From: Lachnospiraceae bacterium
GTDB lineage: Bacteria > Bacillota > Clostridia > Lachnospirales > Lachnospiraceae
Direction: 5' to 3'
NCBI GenBank assembly: GCA_016293925.1
Contig: JAEDCX010000019.1
Coordinates: 1-33,173, forward strand
DNA length: 33,173 bases
In this document: positions 1 to 7,914 of the stretch, piece by piece
Numbering within the stretch: position 1 is the first letter of the stretch
Layout of the letters: every line of letters begins with the position of its first letter
Position numbers and translations under genes: made by a program
The notes under the pieces: model-generated
The model's database searches: none
Seen by the model: the letters and a program-made list of their open reading frames with translations, nothing else
What the model was told of the DNA's origin: nothing

Positions 1-99
1 CTGCTGTGCGTTCTGATTCTGCTGGAAAGGCTGCTGCACAAACTGCCCCTGCTGGAATCCCTGATTCTGTTGATTGTTGTTCTGATTAAATCCGTCCAT
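1..99 (-). CDS. Gln/Asn-rich protein, N-terminal fragment (runs off the window)
   Basis: Only the first 33 codons are inside the window. The ATG at 99 is preceded on the minus strand by AGAGGT about 6 bases upstream, a usable ribosome binding site. The visible part begins MDGFNQNNNQQ and is almost entirely Gln, Asn, Phe and Gly. It shares the opening MDGF with the protein at 569-1345, which suggests a tandem family with a low-complexity cytoplasmic N-terminus followed by a membrane domain outside the window. The gene continues the same-strand cluster with 143-544 and 569-1345. No function can be assigned. Confidence 0.7.
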   Translation of the reverse strand, partial: MDGFNQNNNQQNQGFQQGQFVQQPFQQNQNAQQ

Positions 100-142
100 A
101 CTGTTACCTCTTTCGTTTATTATATTTTTTGGTTCACGTAGA

Positions 143-544
143 TTACTGCGCGGTCAATTCCGCGGTCTGCCATAACAGACAGATGATGACAATGGTGAGA
201 ATCATGCCAAGCGTGGAGAGAATGACCCCTGCGATACTCATACCCCGGGATCTGCGCCCGGTTCGAAGACCGGAAATGCCCCTGCACAAGCCGACTATCA
301 TGCATATCTCCAACACCAGTGATGCAATCAGGTAGAGAAGATTGGCCGGTTCACACATTTTATGAGTATCCACATGCTTCCCCATCAGATATGCGAGGAA
401 GACAGTAAGCGGTACTGCTGCAGGGACTGCGAGCAGTAGACCTGCAATTCCGGACACGAGGGAGAAAAGATTACGTTCCCTGCGGGCAACAGAATTGTCT
501 GTCCGTTGTGTATCATTCTGCCGGTTTTGCTTTTTTGGTTTCAT
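143..544 (-). CDS. Small DUF4190-like membrane protein
   Basis: This 133-residue protein has a polar basic N-terminus (residues 1-25) and three predicted membrane segments at about 27-55, 68-92 and 101-125. The stretch before the last segment, RTGRRSRGMSIAGVILS, has the loop-plus-helix pattern (basic loop, GMSIAG) common in DUF4190-type proteins, and the same pattern occurs near the C-terminus of the neighbour at 569-1345. The ATG at 544 has AGAGGA upstream. Only 24 bases separate it from the upstream gene, so co-transcription from the promoter at 1404-1431 is likely. The biochemical role of this family is unknown. Confidence 0.75.
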   Translation of the reverse strand: MKPKKQNRQNDTQRTDNSVARRERNLFSLVSGIAGLLLAVPAAVPLTVFLAYLMGKHVDTHKMCEPANLLYLIASLVLEICMIVGLCRGISGLRTGRRSRGMSIAGVILSTLGMILTIVIICLLWQTAELTAQ

Positions 545-568
545 TGTGAAAGTCCTCTGTATCTATTC

Positions 569-1345
569 TCATTGAATGACATTTGCAAAACTTAAGATGC
601 TGAAAAGGACGCCGAATCCGCTGCAGATCAAACCTGCAATGCTCATCCCCTTACCACGGGTCTTGCAGGTCAGTCCCAGAATGCCGAACACGGTACTGAG
701 AATTAGAAACAGCAATTCCAGGGCGATCCCAGTGGGAGAGAGAATTCCGTCATCCCGGATCGCGAACCCCATGAAAAATGCAAGAATACCAAACACCATA
801 CAGGTCACATTACGTCCGACAGAAGGGGACGGATCATAATAGGATCCGATTCCGATCCCGGTGCCTGGCTGCGGATATCCCTGAGGCTGTACATACATCT
901 GCGGTTGCGGATACCCCTGCGGTTGCGGATACATCTGTGGCTGCGGATACCCCTGAGGCTGTGCATACATCTGCGGTTGCGGATACCCCTGCGGTTGCGG
1001 ATATCCCTGAGGCTGTGCATACATCTGCGGTTGCGGATACCCCTGCGGTTGCGAATACATCTGTGGTTGCGGATACCCCTGCGGTTGCGAATACATCTGT
1101 GGTTGCGGATACCCCTGCGGCTGTGAATACATCTGTGGTTGCGGATATCCCTGTGATTGTGCTTCCGGATAGGGAGCCGGGTATGTACGGTTTATCGGAG
1201 GTTCGTAATACTCGCCCGGTGCGGCATGATAGATCTGCTCGGGCTGGGCCTGTGGCTGGTAATAGGAATCCGGCTGATTCACTTCGGAAATCTCTTCTTC
1301 CGGCTGATTTACCGGCTCATCTTCCTTCTGCTCAAAACCGTCCAT
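569..1345 (-). CDS. Pro/Gln/Tyr-rich repeat protein with DUF4190-like membrane domain
   Basis: The protein has 258 residues from the ATG at 1345, chosen because GAGGAGG lies 7 bases upstream; an in-frame ATG at 1372 has no such site. Residues 1-64 are acidic and polar. Residues 66-160 hold tandem 12-residue units of the form GYPQPQMYxQPQ, with x being S, A, P or V. Residues 178-258 form a membrane domain with about three hydrophobic segments and the KGMSIAGLI signature seen in the neighbour at 143-544. This is a soluble low-complexity tail on a small membrane anchor. Such tails in Gram-positive bacteria are often cytoplasmic, but function is unknown. It is the first gene of a minus-strand cluster with its own consensus promoter. 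Confidence 0.8.
   Translation of the reverse strand: MDGFEQKEDEPVNQPEEEISEVNQPDSYYQPQAQPEQIYHAAPGEYYEPPINRTYPAPYPEAQSQGYPQPQMYSQPQGYPQPQMYSQPQGYPQPQMYSQPQGYPQPQMYAQPQGYPQPQGYPQPQMYAQPQGYPQPQMYPQPQGYPQPQMYVQPQGYPQPGTGIGIGSYYDPSPSVGRNVTCMVFGILAFFMGFAIRDDGILSPTGIALELLFLILSTVFGILGLTCKTRGKGMSIAGLICSGFGVLFSILSFANVIQ
866..1150 (-). repeat. Tandem 36-bp coding repeats (12-residue Pro/Gln/Tyr units)
   Basis: Seven full 36-base units, one half unit of 18 bases and a terminal partial unit encode GYPQPQMYxQPQ. The units are nearly identical at the DNA level. The half unit is at residues 114-119 and looks like the product of slippage or unequal exchange. The reading frame is kept throughout, so copy number can change in steps of 18 or 36 bases without breaking the gene. 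Confidence 0.9.
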
Positions 1346-1403
1346 GATCGCTCCTCCTCTCTGATGGAACAACAGTACAACTACGCCGCAAATCTCTTAT
1401 TTT

Positions 1404-1431
1404 ATTATACAAAAGAGCACCCATTTGTCAA
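1404..1431 (-). promoter_or_regulatory. Consensus sigma-A promoter for the 1345 gene cluster
   Basis: On the minus strand TTGACA (1431-1426) and TATAAT (1409-1404) are separated by 16 bases. Both hexamers are perfect. The promoter sits across the last codons and stop codon of the DUF885 gene, so the downstream cluster is transcribed independently even though no terminator separates the two. Confidence 0.85.
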
Positions 1432-3291
1432 TTTATTTCGGAGACGATCGAATTCATCTGGACCATATTGCAGCAGGAATTCGTGAAATCTGAGATCGGT
1501 ATATTCCGACTGCCAGAGTTCCTTGGCACAATCCTGCAGCGACAACAGTTCCAGATAGCCTATGTAGTACATGGGATAATTGCCCGGATCATCAATGATG
1601 TAGTTGTATACCGTGGTTATGACATCTACGTTAGTAATGCCAAATACAGACAATTCCTCTTGTACTGTCTGATAAGTGGCACCATGATAATGAATCTGGA
1701 TATCCAGCATGGCCATGAGGCACAATTGCAGTTCCCTGTCATTCCAGTACAGTTCTGTCAGGATCCGTGCCAGTTTGGGTGAGATATCGGAGGTATCCAG
1801 AAGGGAAGCCGCATAGGTATAAGCATTTGCTTCCGAATACATCGCCCATCCTTCCGTGAAACCACCGTAATAGAGAAGACAACGGATCGGGTCTGCGTTC
1901 TTCTGACTGGCATACAGACCGGAGTAAACCGTCTGATACAGGTGTCCGGGAAATCCTTCATGAGCCAGCGTTGTGTAGAGCGCGATGTCGGAGCAGCTGT
2001 CCGGGTTATTTACATATATGACATTCGTGTCAAGATCATCTACGGGTGCTGTAATATACAGGGCAGGAGCGAGAACACTCTGCAGTTGAGGTACTACTTC
2101 TTTCAGTTCCATGCCGGAGCCGGGAAAAATGGGGGTATTCGGTAGATCCGGATAGGAGGCACCGATCTGCTCCTGAAGATTCTGGATCATCGCATCCGGG
2201 GATTGGAGTGTCATGGACGGTTCGTTGATCAGAAGATCGTAGAAGTCCTCTGCGAAGACGGAGGAACCGCTCATCCGGGATGCGGAAACCTCCCGGACAT
2301 ATGCTTCCATCAGGGTGTTGATGCGAATAGCAATCTCGTCATATCGGTCTGTTAACTGGGTTAGCAGTTCTTCCGGAGATTTGGAGGAACAGGTTTTCTG
2401 ACGCAGGAGAAGCGTGTAGTATTCCCTGCCGTCCGGATCATGGCACAGACCTGCATCCGGGGCGTCACACTTCAGAAGATACAAGGAATCTGCCAGGGAA
2501 TGATAGGCAGGCATCAGGGAGTGTAGCAGAAGCTCTGTATTGCGGGAGGTGTATGTAGAGGCTTCATCCTCTGTTATGACAGATGTGTCAACAAGAACCT
2601 GCACCCGGTCGTTGAAACCGGTCTGCAGGAAATGAGCATTGTGCCACAGTGCATCTGAGGTGATGACGGATTCACAGTAGGCGATAATCTGATCGCAGGC
2701 CCGGTCGGACATGAAGGTACCTTGTTCCTGCTTGTTTTTCTCATAGAGGCAGAGCCCGGCAAAATAATCCGGAATATCCTCCAGCAGGCGAAAATAGCAT
2801 TCGATATCCTCCCGGTCACGGAGGGTGTATTCGTTCAGGAGCAACGGCAGTTCATTCTGGATGCCGGATACGGGGGACAGAGGATCGCCGAGAAAGGGGT
2901 ATTTCTCCAACGCAGCCGCCTGCTGCAGATAGGAGTACAGTTGATCGTAGGTTTGCCTATCGGTTTCGGACAGGGAATCGGGGGGGATGGAAGAGAGGGC
3001 TTCCAGATAGGTATGGAGACCGGATGCCTCCTCATCCTGACCGGGGAGGGGATCGAACCGGAATCTTGCGGCGGTTTCGTCCATTCCATATACTCCGGCA
3101 TCGGCAAAGGAATAGTGCAGACTCAAGGAATCCCGCATCAGTTCCTCCCGGAGAATACGGGCAGTCAGGTTGTGAAAGGTATCGGATACTTTGGGGTTCC
3201 GGGAATCGGACAGACAGAAGAATATTTCCAGTAATATGAAGATTACAACAATGGCCGTATAGATGATCAGTTTGCGTTTACGAGCAGTCAT
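1405..3291 (-). CDS. Membrane-anchored DUF885 family putative metallopeptidase
   Basis: The protein has 628 residues from the ATG at 3291. That start places the basic segment MTARKRK directly before a single hydrophobic segment (about residues 8-27), giving a signal anchor with the rest outside the cell. A longer in-frame start at 3387 would lie upstream of the likely promoter. The C-terminal half carries LAHEGFPGHLYQ, with the HExxPGH-type zinc motif at about 444-450, and then the downstream TEGWAMYSE segment. Both are typical of DUF885 proteins, which are thought to be zinc-dependent peptidases. Length (about 600 residues) fits the family. No substrate can be inferred. The gene is divergent from transketolase. 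The ribosome binding site is weak. Confidence 0.85.
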   Translation of the reverse strand: MTARKRKLIIYTAIVVIFILLEIFFCLSDSRNPKVSDTFHNLTARILREELMRDSLSLHYSFADAGVYGMDETAARFRFDPLPGQDEEASGLHTYLEALSSIPPDSLSETDRQTYDQLYSYLQQAAALEKYPFLGDPLSPVSGIQNELPLLLNEYTLRDREDIECYFRLLEDIPDYFAGLCLYEKNKQEQGTFMSDRACDQIIAYCESVITSDALWHNAHFLQTGFNDRVQVLVDTSVITEDEASTYTSRNTELLLHSLMPAYHSLADSLYLLKCDAPDAGLCHDPDGREYYTLLLRQKTCSSKSPEELLTQLTDRYDEIAIRINTLMEAYVREVSASRMSGSSVFAEDFYDLLINEPSMTLQSPDAMIQNLQEQIGASYPDLPNTPIFPGSGMELKEVVPQLQSVLAPALYITAPVDDLDTNVIYVNNPDSCSDIALYTTLAHEGFPGHLYQTVYSGLYASQKNADPIRCLLYYGGFTEGWAMYSEANAYTYAASLLDTSDISPKLARILTELYWNDRELQLCLMAMLDIQIHYHGATYQTVQEELSVFGITNVDVITTVYNYIIDDPGNYPMYYIGYLELLSLQDCAKELWQSEYTDLRFHEFLLQYGPDEFDRLRNKLTNGCSFV

Positions 3292-3313
3292 AGGGCAGAG
3301 AGAGGTTTTTTTT

Positions 3314-3342
3314 ATTATACTTATGAAAACGGGTTGGAAAAT
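3314..3342 (-). promoter_or_regulatory. Likely promoter for the DUF885 gene
   Basis: A perfect TATAAT extended -10 lies at 3319-3314 on the minus strand, about 22 bases before the ATG at 3291, which would give a very short 5' leader. No good -35 hexamer is visible at 16-18 bases. Confidence 0.5.
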
Positions 3343-3363
3343 ATGAGCAAGTTGTGGTAGAAT
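3334..3363 (+). promoter_or_regulatory. Promoter for split transketolase operon
   Basis: TTGGAA (3334-3339) and TAGAAT (3358-3363) are separated by 18 bases. The predicted start of transcription, about 3370, lies roughly 55 bases before the ATG at 3426. It is back to back with the DUF885 promoter. Confidence 0.6.
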
Positions 3364-3364
3364 G

Positions 3365-3390
3365 TAGTTGGTTCGGCGATTGGCCAACTA
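3365..3390 (+). promoter_or_regulatory. Inverted repeat at the predicted transcript start of transketolase
   Basis: TAGTTGG (3365-3371) and CCAACTA (3384-3390) are perfect complements separated by 12 bases. The repeat begins at the predicted transcription start, so it could be an operator or a 5' mRNA hairpin. No T-tract follows, which argues against a terminator. Confidence 0.5.
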
Positions 3391-3425
3391 AATTCTGCAA
3401 ATATATCGTTAATGGAGGAAGCATT

Positions 3426-4259
3426 ATGAACAATCTTGAGCTACAGAAAACAGCCAATGAAGTTCGTAAGGGTATTGTGACAGCCGTTCACAGTGCCAAA
3501 GCCGGTCATCCTGGTGGATCTCTGTCTGCTGCAGATGTTTTCACTTATCTTTACTTTGAGGAGATGAACATCGACCCCAAGGATCAGAAAGCACCGAATC
3601 GTGACCGTTTCGTATTATCCAAGGGACATACAGCACCCGGTCTGTATTCTACCCTTGCACACAGAGGCTATTTCCCGGTTGAGGATCTGAAGACTCTGCG
3701 TAAACTTGGTTCTTATCTCCAGGGACATCCGTGTCTGCAGCATGTTCCCGGTGTAGATATGAGCAGCGGATCCCTGGGACAGGGTATCTCAGCAGCTGTC
3801 GGTATGGCACTTGCAGCCAAACTGGACAACAAAGATTACCGTACATACTGTTTATGCGGTGACGGTGAGATTCAGGAGGGACAGGTTTGGGAGGCTGCCA
3901 TGTTCGCAGGTCACCGGAAACTGGACAACCTGGTTGTCATTGTAGATAATAACGGACTTCAGATTGACGGTAAGATCGAGGATGTATGTTCTCCTTATCC
4001 GATCGATAAGAAATTCGAGGCATTCAACTTCCATGTCATCAACTGTGACGGACATGATTTCGATTCTCTGCGCGCAGCCTTCAAGGAAGCCCGTGAGACC
4101 AAGGGAATGCCTACATGTATCATTACCAAGACCGTGAAAGGTAAGGGTGTATCCTTCATGGAGAACCAGGCGTCTTGGCATGGTACCGCTCCTAACGATG
4201 AGCAGTATGAGATCGCTATGGAAGACCTTAAGAAAGCAGGTGAAGCATTATGCCAGTAG
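3426..4259 (+). CDS. Transketolase, N-terminal (thiamine diphosphate-binding) subunit
   Basis: This is the N-terminal half of a split transketolase, an enzyme of the non-oxidative pentose phosphate pathway that moves two-carbon ketol units between sugar phosphates using thiamine diphosphate. The 277-residue protein opens with the conserved AKAGHPGGSLS region and carries FVLSKGH. The cofactor motif follows as GDGEIQEGQVWEA with DNNGLQIDG downstream. The ATG at 3426 has GGAGG about 7 bases upstream. The next gene overlaps by 10 bases and supplies the C-terminal half, the usual arrangement in Clostridia, so this is not a frameshifted gene. The cytoplasmic product is expected to form a heteromeric enzyme. 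Confidence 0.95.
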   Translation: MNNLELQKTANEVRKGIVTAVHSAKAGHPGGSLSAADVFTYLYFEEMNIDPKDQKAPNRDRFVLSKGHTAPGLYSTLAHRGYFPVEDLKTLRKLGSYLQGHPCLQHVPGVDMSSGSLGQGISAAVGMALAAKLDNKDYRTYCLCGDGEIQEGQVWEAAMFAGHRKLDNLVVIVDNNGLQIDGKIEDVCSPYPIDKKFEAFNFHVINCDGHDFDSLRAAFKEARETKGMPTCIITKTVKGKGVSFMENQASWHGTAPNDEQYEIAMEDLKKAGEALCQ

Positions 4260-5200
4260 ATATGAGTAAGAAAATTGCAACCAGAGAGAGTTACGGCAAT
4301 GCCCTGGCAGAGATCGGTGCAGAGTATCCGGACCTCGTTGTTCTTGATGCTGACCTTGCAGGAGCAACCAAGACAGGTATTTTCAAAAAAGCATTTCCTG
4401 ACAGACATATTGACTGTGGTATCGCAGAAGCCAACATGGTAGGTATTGCGGCAGGTCTTGCCACAGCAGGTAAGATTCCTTTCGTATCCAGCTTTGCCAT
4501 GTTCGCAGCAGGACGTGCCTTTGAGCAGGTGCGTAACTCTGTGGGATATCCGCATCTGAATGTGAAGATCGGTGCAACACATGCCGGTATTACGGTAGGA
4601 GAAGATGGTGCCAGCCATCAGTGTAACGAGGACCTTGCTCTGATGAGAGTCATTCCGGGTATGGTTGTAATGTGTCCTTCCGATGACATCGAGGCGAAGG
4701 CAGCAGTCAGAGCTGCCGTAGAATATCAGGGACCTGTTTACATCCGTTTCGGACGTGCAGCAGTTCCGGTAATCAATGACAACCCTGAATACAAATTCGA
4801 GATCGGTAAGGGAATTACCATGATGGATGGTTCCGATGTTACGATCATTGCAACCGGTATCGAGGTTTGTGAAGCGATGCTTGCAGCAGAGAAGCTTGCA
4901 GCAGACGGCATCAGTGCACGGGTAATCAATATCCATACGCTGAAACCGCTGGATGAGGAGCTTGTGATCAAGGCAGCGAAAGAGACCGGTAAGATTGTTA
5001 CCGTGGAAGAGCATTCCATCATCGGTGGATTGGGCGGAGCAGTGAGTGAGTGTCTCAGCGAGAAGTGTCCTACCAGGATGCTTCGCATCGGTATGAACGA
5101 TGTGTTCGGTGAGTCCGGTTCCGCAGGCGCACTTGTGAAGAAGTACGGTCTTGATGCTGACGGAATCTACGAGAAAGTAAAAGCGTTCGTACAGGCGTAA
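4250..5200 (+). CDS. Transketolase, C-terminal (pyrimidine-binding) subunit
   Basis: The 316-residue protein matches the pyrimidine-binding and C-terminal domains of transketolase. Recognisable segments are ATRESYGNALAEIG, GIAEANMVGIAAGLA (with the catalytic Glu of the pyrimidine domain), YIRFGRAAVP and VTVEEHSIIGGLGGAV. It starts inside the end of the N-terminal subunit gene (10-base overlap), with AGGTG just upstream, which implies translational coupling and equal amounts of the two halves. An ATG at 4262 is a possible alternative start. A terminator follows at 5255. Confidence 0.95.
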   Translation: MPVDMSKKIATRESYGNALAEIGAEYPDLVVLDADLAGATKTGIFKKAFPDRHIDCGIAEANMVGIAAGLATAGKIPFVSSFAMFAAGRAFEQVRNSVGYPHLNVKIGATHAGITVGEDGASHQCNEDLALMRVIPGMVVMCPSDDIEAKAAVRAAVEYQGPVYIRFGRAAVPVINDNPEYKFEIGKGITMMDGSDVTIIATGIEVCEAMLAAEKLAADGISARVINIHTLKPLDEELVIKAAKETGKIVTVEEHSIIGGLGGAVSECLSEKCPTRMLRIGMNDVFGESGSAGALVKKYGLDADGIYEKVKAFVQA

Positions 5201-5254
5201 TGAATCCTGCGGATCCGGAATAAGGGGATTCGTGTGGTGAGATATGAGATGATG

Positions 5255-5287
5255 AGAGGATTGTCCCAGAGGGCAGTCCTCTTTTTT
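5255..5287 (+). terminator. Rho-independent terminator after transketolase operon
   Basis: The hairpin AGAGGATTG...CAGTCCTCT has one G-T wobble and a loop of about ten bases, and is followed by TTTTTT. It closes the two-gene transketolase operon. Confidence 0.85.
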
Positions 5288-5322
5288 GCATTTTGTCATG
5301 ATCGGAACAGGAAGGTATATAC

Positions 5323-5350
5323 TTAAGATAATCTTAAGAAATGTTAAGGA
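5323..5350 (+). promoter_or_regulatory. Three TTAAG direct repeats at helical-turn spacing, upstream of a promoter
   Basis: TTAAG occurs at 5323, 5334 and 5344, that is at 11- and 10-base spacing, followed by similar AT-rich linkers (ATAATC, AAATG, GAATCG). The first two copies also form the perfect inverted repeat CTTAAGA-TAA-TCTTAAG (5322-5338). The block ends 10 bases before the -35 hexamer at 5360. Direct repeats at about 11 bases are the usual target layout of OmpR/PhoB-type response regulators, so this is a candidate activator site for the sugar/propeller operon. The regulator is not in the window. Confidence 0.5.
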
Positions 5351-5359
5351 ATCGTTCTA

Positions 5360-5388
5360 TTGACGCTGTCAGATGGTAAATGTAGGAT
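5360..5388 (+). promoter_or_regulatory. Sigma-A promoter for the 5422-15021 operon
   Basis: TTGACG (5360-5365) and TAGGAT (5383-5388) are spaced by 17 bases. The start of the lipoprotein gene follows at 5422, giving a leader of about 27 bases. Confidence 0.75.
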
Positions 5389-5421
5389 GATAGTGTGAGT
5401 TTTAACAGAAAGGAAATTGGC

Positions 5422-7686
5422 ATGAACAGAAACAGATTGAGATGGATGAGAAAAGCGTTTGCCGGAATTCTGACGGCAGTGATGTGTATGTCACTGACCG
5501 GATGCGGCGGCGGAAAACAGATACAAGATACATCCACGGCAGAAGAGGATTATGCATATATCCCGAGTATTATCTCTATAGACAGTCAGGCTTATACCCA
5601 TAGCGGCAACTATACGATCAATGGGGATAATCTGTATTATACCAAAACGGAATGGTCTGAGCAGGGAGATAGTCAGGTTTCGATCATCCGGATGGATCCC
5701 CGGAACGGAAATTCCGAAGAAGTGCCGGTGGATGCGGATAATGCGGATATTCTGGCGATGTGTATGGACGGGGATGGGAATTATCATCTGGCCTGCATGA
5801 AAACGGAATACGATGAGAACGGGAATCTTCTGAATGCCGAGTACTATATCCGGAAACTGGATCCGGCAGGGAAGGAGATCGGACGGATAGATTATGGCAT
5901 CCTGCAGAAATCCGACGCGGAGTCGTTTTACGTGAACGGAATGGTTATGGATCAGGACGGCGTGTATTACCTCACCTTGGGCGAATCGATTGCAGCAATC
6001 AATGACAAGGGCGAGGTACAGTTCTCTATTGATATCCCAAGTTACGTAGATGGTATGGGCGTGGGCAGAAACGGTGAGATCGTCGTCTGCTTTTTTGACC
6101 AGGGTCCTGACGGTTGGAAGATGAAGGGACAGCTGATCGACAAGCAGGCGAAGAAACTGGGGGCGGTATGTGATAACTTCCCGATGCTGAACGGAAGCAG
6201 CTACATCGGTACCGGGGTTGAGACGGATCTTCTGATTCCCACGGAGAATGGTATTGTCGGATATTGTTTTGCGGATGGCAGCAGAAAAGAATATCTGAAC
6301 TTTATCGATAATGATCTGATGGTTTCCGATACCCGTTTTGTGCAGATGCTTGCGAACGGAGATATCATTCTGGTGAGTGAGGATTATGCGTTAGATAAGA
6401 CGGAAGTCATCTACTGCGAGAGAGTGCCGGCAGACAGTATTGTCAAGGAGAAGATCCTGACGCTGGGCGGAATGAGCTTCAGTGAGGACATTAAAAGACA
6501 TGTGGTGGACTTTAACCGGGCAAACAACGAATATAAGATCAAGCTGATCGAATATGATTCGGACGGGTTGGAATATGAGGATGCAGAGGCGAACATGAAC
6601 AATGCCATCGCATCCGGTAACGGCGCTGATATGTATGTGATCAGAGATACGGATATGGGCAGAAAGTACGCTTCCAAGGGGGTATTTCTGGATCTGAACA
6701 CGTTCCTGGAACAGGATCCCGAGATTCATCCGGAGAATTATTACGAGAATATCCTGAAGATGTATTCCTATGACGGTCTGTGCTATGCCGTGTTCCCGAG
6801 ATTCATTATCCAGTCCTATGTAGGCAGACAATCCGTCCTCGGAGACAGAACATCCTGGACACCGCAGGATGTGATGGAACTGATACAGGAATATCCGGAT
6901 AAGGTTTTCTGTCCGTATATCCAAAAGCAGGGTCTGCTGTCCATGCTTGTATGCAATGATCTGGATCATTATATCGACTGGGAGACAGGGAAATGCTCTT
7001 TTGACACGCAGGAGTTCATGGATGTACTGAAATTTGTGAACGAAGCCGTTCCGGATGCCGAGGGATCAGAGTACTCCGAAGAAGAGGATATGCTGTATTA
7101 TAATAACAAGGCACTTGTAACGGATGCATATCTCTATTCTCTGCAGGAGATACAGTTGTATATGAGATTGTCCGGGGAACCGGTTACGTTTATCGGACTT
7201 CCGATTTCCTCCGGAAGCGGTAATCTGGTGATTCCTGCAGGGGATCCGATAGCGATCAGTTCCAAATGTAAGGATCCCAAGGTGGCGTGGGAGTTTGTCC
7301 GTTATTATCTTCTGCCGGAATTCCAGAATGTAGACGAGGAGATGGGTATATTCGGATTCCCTGTTCTGAGAAGTGCGATGGATCAATATATGAAGAATGC
7401 CATGATTCCGGAGACGTATACCAATGAGAACGGGGAAGAGGTGGAAGTAACCAATACCTGGGGCGTCAATGGCGTTGAGGTTGAGATTGGTGCCGTGACG
7501 CAGGAAGAGTGTGATATTTTCCTGGAACTTGTGAACAATTGTACTGCGTCTGGAACATATGATGAGAAGATGATTGAGATTCTGACAGAAGAGGCCAACG
7601 CATATTTTCGTGGCGGCAAGTCTGTAGAAGAAGCAGTGAAGGTCATCCAGAGCAGATTGTCGATCTATGTCAGTGAGAATATGTAG
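5422..7686 (+). CDS. Lipoprotein: propeller-like domain fused to family 1 solute-binding protein
   Basis: The 754-residue product starts at the ATG at 5422 (AAAGGAAA upstream) rather than an in-frame GTG at 5395. A signal peptide ends in the lipobox LTGC with Cys28. Residues of about 45-340 consist of repeated short beta-strand units with G/D-rich turns (for example MDGDGNYHLA, MDQDGVYYLT, GRNGEIVVCF), which suggests a beta-propeller. From about residue 343 the sequence resembles an extracellular solute-binding protein of the sugar ABC type: a start like ILTLGG..FSEDIKRHVVDFN, then GADMYV, YDGLCYAVFPRF, and AWEFVRYYLLPEFQ. It is the first gene of an operon with two sugar-type permeases, so it probably delivers a ligand to them. 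A paralogue lies at 12634. The role of the propeller half is unknown. Confidence 0.8.
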   Translation: MNRNRLRWMRKAFAGILTAVMCMSLTGCGGGKQIQDTSTAEEDYAYIPSIISIDSQAYTHSGNYTINGDNLYYTKTEWSEQGDSQVSIIRMDPRNGNSEEVPVDADNADILAMCMDGDGNYHLACMKTEYDENGNLLNAEYYIRKLDPAGKEIGRIDYGILQKSDAESFYVNGMVMDQDGVYYLTLGESIAAINDKGEVQFSIDIPSYVDGMGVGRNGEIVVCFFDQGPDGWKMKGQLIDKQAKKLGAVCDNFPMLNGSSYIGTGVETDLLIPTENGIVGYCFADGSRKEYLNFIDNDLMVSDTRFVQMLANGDIILVSEDYALDKTEVIYCERVPADSIVKEKILTLGGMSFSEDIKRHVVDFNRANNEYKIKLIEYDSDGLEYEDAEANMNNAIASGNGADMYVIRDTDMGRKYASKGVFLDLNTFLEQDPEIHPENYYENILKMYSYDGLCYAVFPRFIIQSYVGRQSVLGDRTSWTPQDVMELIQEYPDKVFCPYIQKQGLLSMLVCNDLDHYIDWETGKCSFDTQEFMDVLKFVNEAVPDAEGSEYSEEEDMLYYNNKALVTDAYLYSLQEIQLYMRLSGEPVTFIGLPISSGSGNLVIPAGDPIAISSKCKDPKVAWEFVRYYLLPEFQNVDEEMGIFGFPVLRSAMDQYMKNAMIPETYTNENGEEVEVTNTWGVNGVEVEIGAVTQEECDIFLELVNNCTASGTYDEKMIEILTEEANAYFRGGKSVEEAVKVIQSRLSIYVSENM

Positions 7687-7763
7687 TCCATTCAAATAAT
7701 TTAAAATTTTTTGAGATTGTTCCATAAAATGGTGTTCTCTATTTCGTATATTAGGTAAGCGTA

Positions 7764-7790
7764 CCCCTGCGATGGGACAGATCGTAGGGG
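7764..7790 (+). other. Intergenic hairpin between the first solute-binding gene and its permeases
   Basis: CCCCTGCGAT (7764-7773) pairs with ATCGTAGGGG (7781-7790) with one wobble and a seven-base loop. No T-tract follows. It sits in the 228-base gap after the solute-binding gene. Such hairpins often protect the mRNA end of the abundant binding protein while permease mRNA decays. No clear second promoter was seen in the gap. Confidence 0.5.
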
Positions 7791-7914
7791 AATCGCCTGT
7801 GTGGAGAACTCGGATCGAAGATTTGTGTATATATAGTATTGCAAAATGCCGGAATGGTATATAATAGAGGTAACGTCGTTGGGGAGACGGAAGCCGGAAG
7901 GATTTGGGGATCAG

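Noticed and set aside
224..232. GGDEF-domain cyclase activity for the 15192 protein (residues given as positions 224-228)
   Set aside because: The active site reads AGDNF, lacking the second Gly and the catalytic Glu, so it was called degenerate rather than active.
866..1150. CRISPR-like array
   Set aside because: The repeats are back to back without spacers and stay in frame within a coding region.
3365..3390. Terminator before transketolase
   Set aside because: The inverted repeat lacks a T-tract and starts at the predicted transcript start, so it was kept only as a possible operator or 5' hairpin.
3426..5200. Transketolase broken by a frameshift into two genes
   Set aside because: The split lies at the usual boundary between the thiamine-binding and pyrimidine-binding domains, and the second gene has its own ribosome site. 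This is the normal clostridial two-subunit form.
3995..5299. Long open frame on the minus strand across transketolase
   Set aside because: The translation is Cys/His-rich and unlike any family, and the plus strand carries a clear transketolase. It is a shadow of codon bias.
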